Shown: positions 1 to 5,333, numbered from the stretch's first letter. The stretch: DNA of 5,399 nt from Chloroflexota bacterium (GCA_022707665.1 JAKJAE010000220.1:1-5399); one strand, 5' to 3'. Translations and numbers: made by a program. The notes: generated by a model from the letters alone, not told the origin.

Positions 1-2914
1 ACTCGGCAAGCAGTATCCGTGGGCCACTAGCTGTTACTACCTGCCCTGGCGCAACTACGACCGCACCCTCCCTGACATTCCCGAGCTGAATATGGCCGTC
101 AGGGTGGATATGAGTGCGGCGAAGGTCGCCCTCACCAGCCGCGGTATCCGCCCCAACGATCACTGGACCGGAGCATGGCTGGAGTTCCTCGGGCAGTCAC
201 CGCTGGAGACCTACAGCCAGGCCGAGGGCACCAACACCGGGCTCACCGATGCTTATGGGACGCTGCCCAACATCCTCATCGCGGGAGCGGACAAGACGGA
301 GGCGCGCCTGCAGTCGCTGGGGTTCCAGGTGACGCTCGCTGAGGCGGAACGTGAGCGCATCGCCCGGGCAGCGCAACGCTACCGGCGCGACCGGCTCCCC
401 GTCAGGGAGTTGTCCCCTATGGAGTATCTGGCTTGGTACGACGATGGCCCGATCACGGCCAAGGCGGATGTGCTCCTCCCTCGTGCTGCGCCGGATGGCC
501 AGTCCGTCCAGGTCATCGCTGGCACTGCCTACGATCTGCAGGTGCGCTGGGAGCGCGACGCAGAACAGGCCGGTGAGGCCGAGTCTTTCGGAAAAGGTCG
601 CGATGCCTTCACGCTGCGCACGTTCGTGGATCGAGGGTACCTCGTGTTCCACTTCAGCGCCCCTGACGGGACCCGCTTCCGCGTCCGCGAGGTCGATGCC
701 CAGCAGGTGGCCGCGATGGTCGAGGCTTTTGGCTTGCCCGAGGTAAAGACGGTCGATGACCTGCCCGAGTGTGAGCGACGCTCCTGGGCAGTGCAGCTGG
801 ACCGCCTGATCGACACGCTGGCCGACCGCAACGGTGGGCTGCGACCGTACCCGGTACAGCGCGACGACATCCTGCGCATGGCAACGAAGCGTTCGGTGGC
901 CCTGCTGTACGAGATGGGTGGCGGCAAGACCGCGACGAGCGCCTACTGGGCCAGCCTGCGCAAGTACAAGCGGGTCCTGATCGTCACCCCAGCCTCGGTG
1001 GTGCCCGGGATCATCGAGGACCTCACCAAGTGGGGTTTCCGCGTCCACCCACGGGCTCTGGACCACGCCGAGATCTCGCGCCTCAGGGCCACCAAGGGCC
1101 ACAAGCCCGAGGGAACGGAGTTCTGGGTCGCGAGCTACGAGTCGCTGGGGCTGCAGGATGGCTGCTACGACGCCTGGTCGCACGAGGTGTATGACCGGGA
1201 TGGCAACTTCGCGGGCGAGCATCAGGGCAACCACGGCGCGCAGTGCAGTGCTCCCGGCTGCAAGGTACACCGGGCGCAGGTCGTGAAGGCTTGCCCCAAG
1301 TGCGGAGCACGCGGCAACGCCTGGCGCTCGACGCGCGGGTCCAACGGCGGCGGAGCGCGGGCATGCCGGGCCTGCGGCTACACCGCATGGACAGCCGGGA
1401 CGCTCACACCCGCAACGGCACAGGCCGCGAGCGTCAAGGGACGCCACATGGCGCCGCTGGGGTCGCGCATCAAGCGCCTCTTCTCCTGCGTGATCCTCGA
1501 CGAGGTCCAGGACGCCAAGTCCAAGGGCTCGCTCAAGGGCGAGACCACCCGGGCACTCAAGGCAAGGGGCAAGGCCGTGCTGTCGGGGACGTGGCTCAAG
1601 GGCTACGTGACCGACCTCTTCTGGAGTGCGGGCTGGCTGTTGGGCTTCGGCGCGCCGCTGTGGCCGTTCCCGTATGAAGGCGGCAGTGGCCGGTTCCTGG
1701 AGCAGTTCGGGACCTACCAGTTCGTGACCAAGGAGTTCGCCCACACGCTCCAGACGGGGAAGCGCAAGCTGATCCCCAGCGTGAGCAACTTGGGCCGGAT
1801 GTGGCGGCTGCTCTCACCCTTCACGGTGCGCCGGCTCAAGGAGGACTTCCTCAAAGATCTGCCGCCCAAGCACGTCGAGGTCCACTGGGCACGGCTCGAT
1901 CCCGAGCATGCCGCCATCTACCGCCGCGTGGAGGAAGCGATGCGCGACACGCTCAAGCGCGAACTGGAACGCGCCGAACCCAACATGGGCGCAATCTCGA
2001 TGGCGCTTTGGTGGGGTCGGTATGCCGCGAGCTGTCCGACCGACGAAGGTGCCGCGCACTATGCCGGTGCGTTCGGAATGCGCATCAACGCAGATGAGGC
2101 CACGCCCGAGGAGATCAAGGCCGTGGTCGACCAGATGAAACTGATCGGCGCTCTTCTGCCGCAGAATCTGGCCACCAGCAAGGTCGCGCAAGCACTGGAC
2201 CTGATCTGGGACATCCAGGCCAAGGGTGAGAAGGTCATCGTCTTCACGAGTCTCCGCGGCCTGTACGGCGTGATGGAACGCGAGCTCAAGCGCGCGGGCA
2301 TCGGCTACGTCGGGATGGATGGTGTGGCGACGCAGAAGCGCAACGGCGTGGCCCGGCAGTTTGAGCGCTCCAACAAGACTGTTCTCCTGGCGGGTACGGG
2401 CACGCTCAACCGTGGGGTCACCATCAACGGCGCGAACCACATCATCATCCTCAATACCGAGTGGAGCCCTGAGACCACACTGCAGGCCGAAGACCGCTGC
2501 CATCGGCCTGGGCAGACCCGCGACGTGTTCGTGCACTACATCCTCGCACCCGGTACGATCGAGGAGCAGATGTGGGAGCTCATCGACCAGAAAGCTGCGG
2601 CGCAGCGCGCCGTGTTCGACAAGCAGGCACAGTCGAAGAGCGTTGAGGAGGTGATGAGCGAGGCTGTGAGCGCTCAGATGCAGGTGGCCAAGGCCCTGGT
2701 CGCCATTCAGCAAGAGGAAACCCCCGTATCCGAGAAACCAGTTGGCCAGGCGTCGGTTCCCGTTGCGCAAATGAAGTCTGCGGGACAAAGGCTCACCGTC
2801 GCAGATCTGTACCGTATGCGCGGGCTGAACCCGCCGTCGGTCAAGAAGCAGAGAAAACCCGTGGTACCAGAACAACAGCTACCGCTGTTCGCCGGCTTGT
2901 TGCCAGCAGCGTAG
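1..2914 (+). CDS. SNF2-family ATPase/helicase with zinc-ribbon insertion, 5'-partial
   Basis: Superfamily 2 SNF2-type ATPase, expected to translocate on or remodel DNA-protein complexes using ATP. The frame has no stop from base 2; 24 of the 30 codons before ATG 92 end in G/C and no Shine-Dalgarno precedes that ATG, so the true start is probably left of the window. Residues are numbered from ATG 92. About 240 residues of unrecognised N-terminal domain come first. Lobe 1 follows: Q256, Walker A GGGKT (276-280, K279), motif Ia VTP (298-300), Cys cluster 385-428, motif II DEVQ (470-473) and SGTW (498-501). A typical SNF2 linker, RRLKEDFLKDLPPK, spans 580-593. Lobe 2 has VIVFTS (715-720), AGTGTLNRG (767-775) and motif VI QAEDRCHRPGQ (798-808), with R805 the likely arginine finger. 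The tail ends in QLPLF (929-933). The SNF2 class is secure because the motifs are intact and ordered. The biological role (phage or element replication, repair or defence) is inference. Confidence 0.93.
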   Translation, partial: LGKQYPWATSCYYLPWRNYDRTLPDIPELNMAVRVDMSAAKVALTSRGIRPNDHWTGAWLEFLGQSPLETYSQAEGTNTGLTDAYGTLPNILIAGADKTEARLQSLGFQVTLAEAERERIARAAQRYRRDRLPVRELSPMEYLAWYDDGPITAKADVLLPRAAPDGQSVQVIAGTAYDLQVRWERDAEQAGEAESFGKGRDAFTLRTFVDRGYLVFHFSAPDGTRFRVREVDAQQVAAMVEAFGLPEVKTVDDLPECERRSWAVQLDRLIDTLADRNGGLRPYPVQRDDILRMATKRSVALLYEMGGGKTATSAYWASLRKYKRVLIVTPASVVPGIIEDLTKWGFRVHPRALDHAEISRLRATKGHKPEGTEFWVASYESLGLQDGCYDAWSHEVYDRDGNFAGEHQGNHGAQCSAPGCKVHRAQVVKACPKCGARGNAWRSTRGSNGGGARACRACGYTAWTAGTLTPATAQAASVKGRHMAPLGSRIKRLFSCVILDEVQDAKSKGSLKGETTRALKARGKAVLSGTWLKGYVTDLFWSAGWLLGFGAPLWPFPYEGGSGRFLEQFGTYQFVTKEFAHTLQTGKRKLIPSVSNLGRMWRLLSPFTVRRLKEDFLKDLPPKHVEVHWARLDPEHAAIYRRVEEAMRDTLKRELERAEPNMGAISMALWWGRYAASCPTDEGAAHYAGAFGMRINADEATPEEIKAVVDQMKLIGALLPQNLATSKVAQALDLIWDIQAKGEKVIVFTSLRGLYGVMERELKRAGIGYVGMDGVATQKRNGVARQFERSNKTVLLAGTGTLNRGVTINGANHIIILNTEWSPETTLQAEDRCHRPGQTRDVFVHYILAPGTIEEQMWELIDQKAAAQRAVFDKQAQSKSVEEVMSEAVSAQMQVAKALVAIQQEETPVSEKPVGQASVPVAQMKSAGQRLTVADLYRMRGLNPPSVKKQRKPVVPEQQLPLFAGLLPAA
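1244..1375 (+). other. zinc-ribbon-like cysteine cluster inside the SNF2 gene
   Basis: The cluster sits between motif Ia and motif II of the SNF2 protein (numbering from ATG 92). It contains C385 and C390 with H393 (CSAPGCKVH), then CPKC (C401, C404) and CRAC (C425, C428). The two CxxC pairs, separated by 20 residues, with glycine after the last cysteine of each pair (CPKCG, CRACGY), fit a zinc ribbon. C385, C390 and H393 could add a second site or only look like one. Zinc binding is inferred from the pattern. A likely role is contact with DNA or a partner protein. Confidence 0.7.
2876..2890 (+). other. putative sliding-clamp (DnaN) binding peptide QLPLF
   Basis: Codons 929-933 of the SNF2 gene (numbered from ATG 92) encode QLPLF, seven residues from the C-terminus. 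They follow a Pro-, Lys- and Gln-rich tail that looks unstructured. Bacterial beta-clamp partners such as Pol II, Pol IV/V relatives and MutS/MutL use a short peptide of consensus QL(S/D)LF, often at an exposed end. The Q, L, L and F positions match; proline replaces S/D. Binding is inferred from the match and its position. Confidence 0.55.
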
Positions 2915-2924
2915 AAACCTGGAT

Positions 2925-2955
2925 CAGGCCTCCCTATAGCGGGCGGGGAGGCCTG
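2925..2955 (+). terminator. hairpin terminator after the SNF2 gene
   Basis: CAGGCCTCCC (2925-2934) and GGGAGGCCTG (2946-2955) form a perfect 10-bp GC-rich stem with an 11-nt loop, starting 10 bp after the TAG stop. The following TGTTCCTTCT is T-rich but is not a clean T-tract. Position and stem quality support an intrinsic terminator that separates the SNF2 gene from the next one. Confidence 0.75.
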
Positions 2956-3002
2956 TGTTCCTTCTGACACACTCCGTCGTGACATCATCAGAAGGGCGCT
3001 CA

Positions 3003-3053
3003 TGCTACCATAGCAGGGGTAGATGGGCATCCTCAATCTACCGTGCTACCATA
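3003..3053 (+). repeat. direct repeats flanking an inverted repeat, upstream of the 278-aa gene
   Basis: TGCTACCATA occurs twice, at 3003-3012 and 3044-3053, 41 bp apart start to start. The first copy extends to TGCTA-CCA-TAGCA (3003-3015), a 5-bp inverted repeat; the second has decayed in that arm. Between them GGTAGAT (3018-3024) and ATCTACC (3036-3042) form a 7-bp inverted repeat around 11 nt. Such symmetry just before a gene is typical of operator sites, but no regulator is identified. Confidence 0.5.
3024..3052 (+). promoter_or_regulatory. candidate promoter with extended -10 for the 278-aa gene
   Basis: TGGGCA (3024-3029, 4 of 6 matches to TTGACA) lies 17 bp before TACCAT (3047-3052, 4 of 6 matches to TATAAT). 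TG at 3044-3045 gives an extended -10. Transcription would start near 3059, just before the Shine-Dalgarno at 3073. The upstream repeat copy has the same extended -10 form (TACCAT 3006-3011), with a GTGACA at 2979-2984 that is 21 bp away, longer than usual. Both boxes are weak matches. Confidence 0.3.
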
Positions 3054-3072
3054 CAGGCCGCGAGCCCATCCT

Positions 3073-3079
3073 GGGAGGT
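3073..3079 (+). promoter_or_regulatory. ribosome binding site that sets the start of the 278-aa gene
   Basis: GGGAGGT is a strong Shine-Dalgarno. Its GGAGG core (3074-3078) is 9 nt before ATG 3088 but only 3 nt before the in-frame TTG at 3082, so it selects the ATG. Confidence 0.75.
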
Positions 3080-3087
3080 AATTGGCT

Positions 3088-3924
3088 ATGACTTGTGGCA
3101 CAGTTGGATGGACTCTACGGTTTGAGGGAGACTTGGACGAGTTCACCTCGTGCTTGTACCGCACGCTTGAGTGTCAGGGATGCTATGAGCTATACGGTCA
3201 TCGAGTGCTCGACGGCCCACCAGAGCTAGTCATCACGAGCCAAGACAGCGACGCCCGTACTCGACGATGGACTGTCGAGCTGTTTGATGACGTTGCAGAC
3301 CTCTATGGGCTTGTGTCCACTTCGGGCGACGACGAGCCTTTGATTGAGCAGTTGAGTATAGGCAGACAGCACGCCCTGATCGACGCCCGACAAGTCAGCG
3401 GCCACTGTATTGTCTCGTTTGTCGATGGGCGGGCCGGCGTGAGTGAATATGATAGCGACAACTGGGAGCCCTTGGGTATGCCCTTTGGTAGGCTGGTGGA
3501 CATGATTGCCCAAGGTGTCAGTTTGTGGCGATCTGATGATCCCTTCATTGGCGGCAGCAACTCCCTGGACAAGCCTCTGCCAGCATCCAGAATCGTGCAA
3601 GTCGAAGGTCAAGCAGGTTTCCTGAATAGACGACGGCGCCGCGCAGACCTGTTCAAGGAACTCAAGAGCAAGCAACCGGCCCTCACCCAGAAAGAGCTGG
3701 CCCGGGAGGCTCAGCGAGTGGAGGAGGAGCGCCTTCAAAGCGAGATCAGGCGCCAATTTCCCAAGATAGACCTCGACAAGCTGGGGCTGGTCGTCAAAGG
3801 TGAATTCCGCGAAATCTACGGTGACGCAGAGTTCACGGCGGAGGATGTCCGGAACGACTGGCGCGAGATGGCCGAGGCTGGCGAGGTATCGGACTGGAGA
3901 CGCCCCGGGCCGCGCAGACGGTAA
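3088..3924 (+). CDS. hypothetical protein, 278 aa, possible DNA-binding C-terminal half
   Basis: I do not recognise a family. ATG 3088 is chosen over TTG 3082 from Shine-Dalgarno spacing. The N-terminal part (about 1-155) alternates hydrophobic and acidic stretches and looks like a mixed alpha/beta soluble domain; it has one CxxC (C29, C32) with no second pair to complete a zinc site. There is no signal peptide or membrane segment. From residue 180 the character changes: a run of five arginines (181-185), then a strongly charged helical stretch with LTQKELAREAQ (199-209) resembling the start of a helix-turn-helix. A final segment includes FTAEDVRNDW and ends in basic RRPGPRRR. This suggests nucleic-acid binding, as inference only. 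The gene has its own candidate promoter with operator-like repeats and no convincing terminator after it. G/C at third codon positions is less frequent than in the SNF2 gene. Confidence 0.8.
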   Translation: MTCGTVGWTLRFEGDLDEFTSCLYRTLECQGCYELYGHRVLDGPPELVITSQDSDARTRRWTVELFDDVADLYGLVSTSGDDEPLIEQLSIGRQHALIDARQVSGHCIVSFVDGRAGVSEYDSDNWEPLGMPFGRLVDMIAQGVSLWRSDDPFIGGSNSLDKPLPASRIVQVEGQAGFLNRRRRRADLFKELKSKQPALTQKELAREAQRVEEERLQSEIRRQFPKIDLDKLGLVVKGEFREIYGDAEFTAEDVRNDWREMAEAGEVSDWRRPGPRRR

Positions 3925-4028
3925 TCTACCGGAAAAACACCGCCGCTAATTACCGGTTACCACTAGAAATCTCCTGGATCGGCAAGGCGTCGTCGATTAC
4001 ACTGGGGACAGAAAACGCCGGAGACTCA

Positions 4029-4061
4029 TTGACGCAGTTTCTTGGTCAGACGCAGGTCTAG
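4029..4061 (+). CDS. possible 10-codon leader peptide
   Basis: TTG 4029 begins a 10-codon frame, MTQFLGQTQV, that ends at TAG 4059-4061. GGAG at 4020-4023 lies 5 nt before it. The stop codon falls in the loop of the 4052-4070 hairpin and the last codons form its 5' arm, so ribosomes on this frame would disrupt the hairpin, as in leader-peptide control. The peptide has three glutamines but no long run of one amino acid. A TTG-initiated frame this short could easily be chance. Confidence 0.2.
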   Translation: MTQFLGQTQV

Positions 4062-4070
4062 CTGACCTGC
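4052..4070 (+). promoter_or_regulatory. potential leader hairpin
   Basis: GCAGGTC (4052-4058) and GACCTGC (4064-4070) form a perfect 7-bp stem with loop TAGCT. The stem ends 2 nt before the purine-rich AGGAGGAGG and is not followed by a T-tract, so it looks like a leader structure rather than a terminator. Confidence 0.4.
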
Positions 4071-4072
4071 AG

Positions 4073-4097
4073 AGGAGGAGGATTTGTGACGAACTGA
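4073..4097 (+). promoter_or_regulatory. orphan strong Shine-Dalgarno leading into a 3-codon ORF
   Basis: AGGAGGAGG (4073-4081) is the best Shine-Dalgarno match in the window. The only starts at suitable spacing are GTG 4086, which reads GTG-ACG-AAC and then TGA at 4095-4097, and TTG 4084, which meets TGA immediately. The 273-aa gene begins about 70 bp later with no such site. This could be a minimal leader ORF, the relic of a lost gene start, or AGG codons of an old reading frame. Confidence 0.4.
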
Positions 4098-4112
4098 GCT
4101 GAAACACACAAC

Positions 4113-4152
4113 GGGCCGAGGAACGGTCCAGCACCGCAAGGTGAGATTACCT
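4113..4152 (+). promoter_or_regulatory. adjacent hairpins, one with a GCAA tetraloop and a competing pairing
   Basis: GGGCCG (4113-4118) pairs with CGGTCC (4124-4129) over loop AGGAA, 6 bp including one G-U. Two bases later CACC (4132-4135) pairs with GGTG (4140-4143) around a GCAA tetraloop of the GNRA class. An alternative pairing, AGGT (4139-4142) with ACCT (4149-4152), would exclude the tetraloop hairpin. The structure ends 13 nt before GTG 4166. Stems this short occur by chance. Confidence 0.3.
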
Positions 4153-4165
4153 GATTGAGTAGTAA

Positions 4166-4987
4166 GTGTCATACCTTAAGAATGTGGATGTAGAACCCTC
4201 TGACTTCGTCACTGGGTCCGGCAATGAGGTCTATGAGGACCTATACTCTTCTTCAGAGAATAACACGGGATCGGTGTCCGTCCGGGCTCTTGCGGAGGGC
4301 ATCGACCAGTTACTTCACCCCAGCCTTGCACGGCTAGTATCGCCCGACGGGAGTGGGTTCGCCGCACTCGGCGCGGCTGCCAGATTGGCTCTGTCAGCTG
4401 AGACCGCCACCCCATATGCAGATGAGACTGCCGGACGCGTGTTCAAGGTTGACAGCCAACTCAGCCGTACTGGTGTCATCGGCGAGCCCCTGGTGAAAGA
4501 GATCCTCGAGATCGAGGCACATAACATTGCGCGCGGGCTGACGAACTGGTGTCCTGATGTGAATACGGCTGAAGCAACCCGCTGGTACCTGGACTATCAG
4601 CTTGACTGGATCGTTCCGGGTTCCAGCTTCAGACCGCTGGGGCCAATAGTGCTCGGACGCCTGGTAGAGATCACCGTCAAAGCACTTGGGATCGGGACGG
4701 TCAGGCCAGGAATCGGCGACTACAGTGTCGACGCTCTACGGAACATCTTCACGCCCAAGGAACTGCTGTTCCTAGATGGTTGCGCCAAGCACTGGTCCAT
4801 GCCGGAAATCTGGTCCTGGAGCGAAGTTCTTAGCAACCTCGGCCTCGGGCTGGTGGCGACCACAGACATAATCAAGAAGGCGGCCAATACTATCCGCCCT
4901 AAATTACTGTCTCACCGCGACCTATTCGCCCGCCTTGATGTTGGCGCGGGGATTTTCCTTGAGGATGTGCCGGTTTTTGGCACGTGA
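4166..4987 (+). CDS. hypothetical protein, 273 aa, start uncertain
   Basis: I do not recognise a family. The frame opens at GTG 4166, directly after in-frame TAG (4160) and TAA (4163), and has no clear Shine-Dalgarno. Later in-frame GTG codons at 4184 and 4274 are alternatives, and the first ATG codon lies far inside, in the stretch HWSMPEIWSWSEV. The first 40 residues are acidic and Ser-rich (VYEDLYSSSENN) and look disordered. The remainder alternates hydrophobic and charged residues and looks mostly alpha-helical, with Trp-rich patches (NWCPDV, RWYLDYQLDWIV, HWSMPEIWSW). No membrane segment, signal peptide or catalytic signature is visible. A strong hairpin follows 29 bp after the TGA, so this is probably the last gene of its transcript. 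Length and absence of internal stops support a real gene; function is unknown. Confidence 0.72.
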   Translation: MSYLKNVDVEPSDFVTGSGNEVYEDLYSSSENNTGSVSVRALAEGIDQLLHPSLARLVSPDGSGFAALGAAARLALSAETATPYADETAGRVFKVDSQLSRTGVIGEPLVKEILEIEAHNIARGLTNWCPDVNTAEATRWYLDYQLDWIVPGSSFRPLGPIVLGRLVEITVKALGIGTVRPGIGDYSVDALRNIFTPKELLFLDGCAKHWSMPEIWSWSEVLSNLGLGLVATTDIIKKAANTIRPKLLSHRDLFARLDVGAGIFLEDVPVFGT

Positions 4988-5016
4988 CGGCGATAATAAG
5001 CGCATATGTGATTAAG

Positions 5017-5057
5017 GGAAACGCGAGGCCATCCGAGGGGATGGCCTCTTCGTTTCC
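5017..5057 (+). terminator. two-part hairpin terminator after the 273-aa gene
   Basis: GAGGCCATCC (5025-5034) and GGATGGCCTC (5039-5048) form a perfect 10-bp stem with loop GAGG. An outer 7-bp stem, GGAAACG (5017-5023) with CGTTTCC (5051-5057), is separated by a small internal bulge (C opposite TT). The short form is followed by T-rich TTCGTTTCC. It lies between a stop codon and the next gene's ribosome site, so termination is the natural reading. Adopting the outer stem would remove the T-rich tail. Confidence 0.75.
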
Positions 5058-5075
5058 GGAGCAAGGTTTTCCGAG

Positions 5076-5333
5076 ATGGAATTCGCCAAGGTTGTACTGT
5101 ATTGGAGTCGGCCAGGTGCCGACATCGAACTGGGGAGCTCTATCGATCCCCAGGCGCTTCGGATGGTGAAGTATGCAATTCTCTGCTCGGCAGAGCATCG
5201 CGTCGCAGCCGCCATCGGTGACGAATTGGCCGAGATGAAGGCCAGACACGAGCTTAAGGGGCTCCAAGCACTGCTCGACAACGCAGTGCCGGATAGCCCA
5301 CCTAGGTGGCGGGGAGGGCCGTGCGATGACTGA
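5076..5333 (+). CDS. small hypothetical protein, 85 aa
   Basis: I recognise no family with certainty. ATG 5076 is preceded by GGAGCAAGG; its AAGG (5063-5066) is 9 nt upstream. The N-terminus is a short hydrophobic, possibly beta segment (FAKVVLYW). From about residue 25 to 70 the protein looks like two amphipathic helices rich in Ala, Leu, Glu and Lys (ALRMVKYAILCSAEHRVAAA, then DELAEMKARHELKGLQALLD), with a Pro/Gly-rich end. This suits a small helical or coiled-coil protein, as often found in element and phage accessory clusters. It lies 18 bp after the hairpin and overlaps the next gene by 8 bp, so the two are probably translated together. A competing frame starting at 4984 crosses the hairpin and is not favoured. 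Confidence 0.65.
   Translation: MEFAKVVLYWSRPGADIELGSSIDPQALRMVKYAILCSAEHRVAAAIGDELAEMKARHELKGLQALLDNAVPDSPPRWRGGPCDD
5298..5309. repeat. 12-bp perfect palindrome before a ribosome binding site
   Basis: CCACCTAGGTGG reads the same on both strands and lies at the 3' end of the 85-aa gene, 1 bp before the GGGGAGGG ribosome site of the next gene. It could be a dimer-binding site or, as RNA, a 4-bp stem with a CTAG loop. It may also be coincidence. Confidence 0.3.

Larger units (their letters stand above)
3925..4165 (+). promoter_or_regulatory. gene-poor leader region before the 273-aa gene
   Basis: About 240 bp without a conventional gene. It holds a weak -10-like TACACT (3998-4003), a possible leader ORF (4029-4061), a hairpin around that ORF's stop (4052-4070), an orphan Shine-Dalgarno (4073-4081) and two adjacent small hairpins (4113-4143). 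At the left end, CGGTAAT (3919-3925) can pair with ATTACCG (3949-3955) across a 23-nt loop; with no T-tract after it, this is not called a terminator. No tRNA, CRISPR repeat or known riboswitch core was recognised. The density of potential structure suggests an untranslated regulatory leader, or decayed coding sequence. Confidence 0.45.

Noticed and set aside
197..1744. Long open frame on the - strand (515 codons)
   Set aside because: It lies wholly antisense to the SNF2 gene. G/C-rich third codon positions remove stops on the opposite strand, and the translation shows no motifs.
1814..2875. Long open frame on the - strand (353 codons)
   Set aside because: Antisense shadow of the second SNF2 lobe, with no recognisable domain and no ribosome site of note.
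1..2914. Assignment of the SNF2 gene to DISARM (DrmD) or another known defence system
   Set aside because: No DrmA, DrmB, DrmC or methyltransferase partner is in the window, and SNF2 proteins are common in phage and mobile elements for other roles.
3082..3087. TTG 3082 as the start of the 278-aa gene
   Set aside because: The Shine-Dalgarno core would be only 3 nt away; ATG 3088 has 9-nt spacing.
3226..3756. Open frame on the - strand (176 codons)
   Set aside because: Antisense to the 278-aa gene, which has a strong ribosome site and a better start context.
3919..3955. CGGTAAT/ATTACCG pairing as a terminator after the 278-aa gene
   Set aside because: The loop is 23 nt, the stem is short and no T-tract follows.
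4118..4144. Weak likeness to the RNase P RNA GAGGAA...GTCC stretch
   Set aside because: Only a few bases agree and the flanking conserved RNase P regions are absent.
4984..5169. + strand frame starting at GTG 4984, overlapping the stop of the 273-aa gene
   Set aside because: The overlap looks like coupling, but the frame runs through the 5017-5057 hairpin and into the 85-aa gene in another frame.
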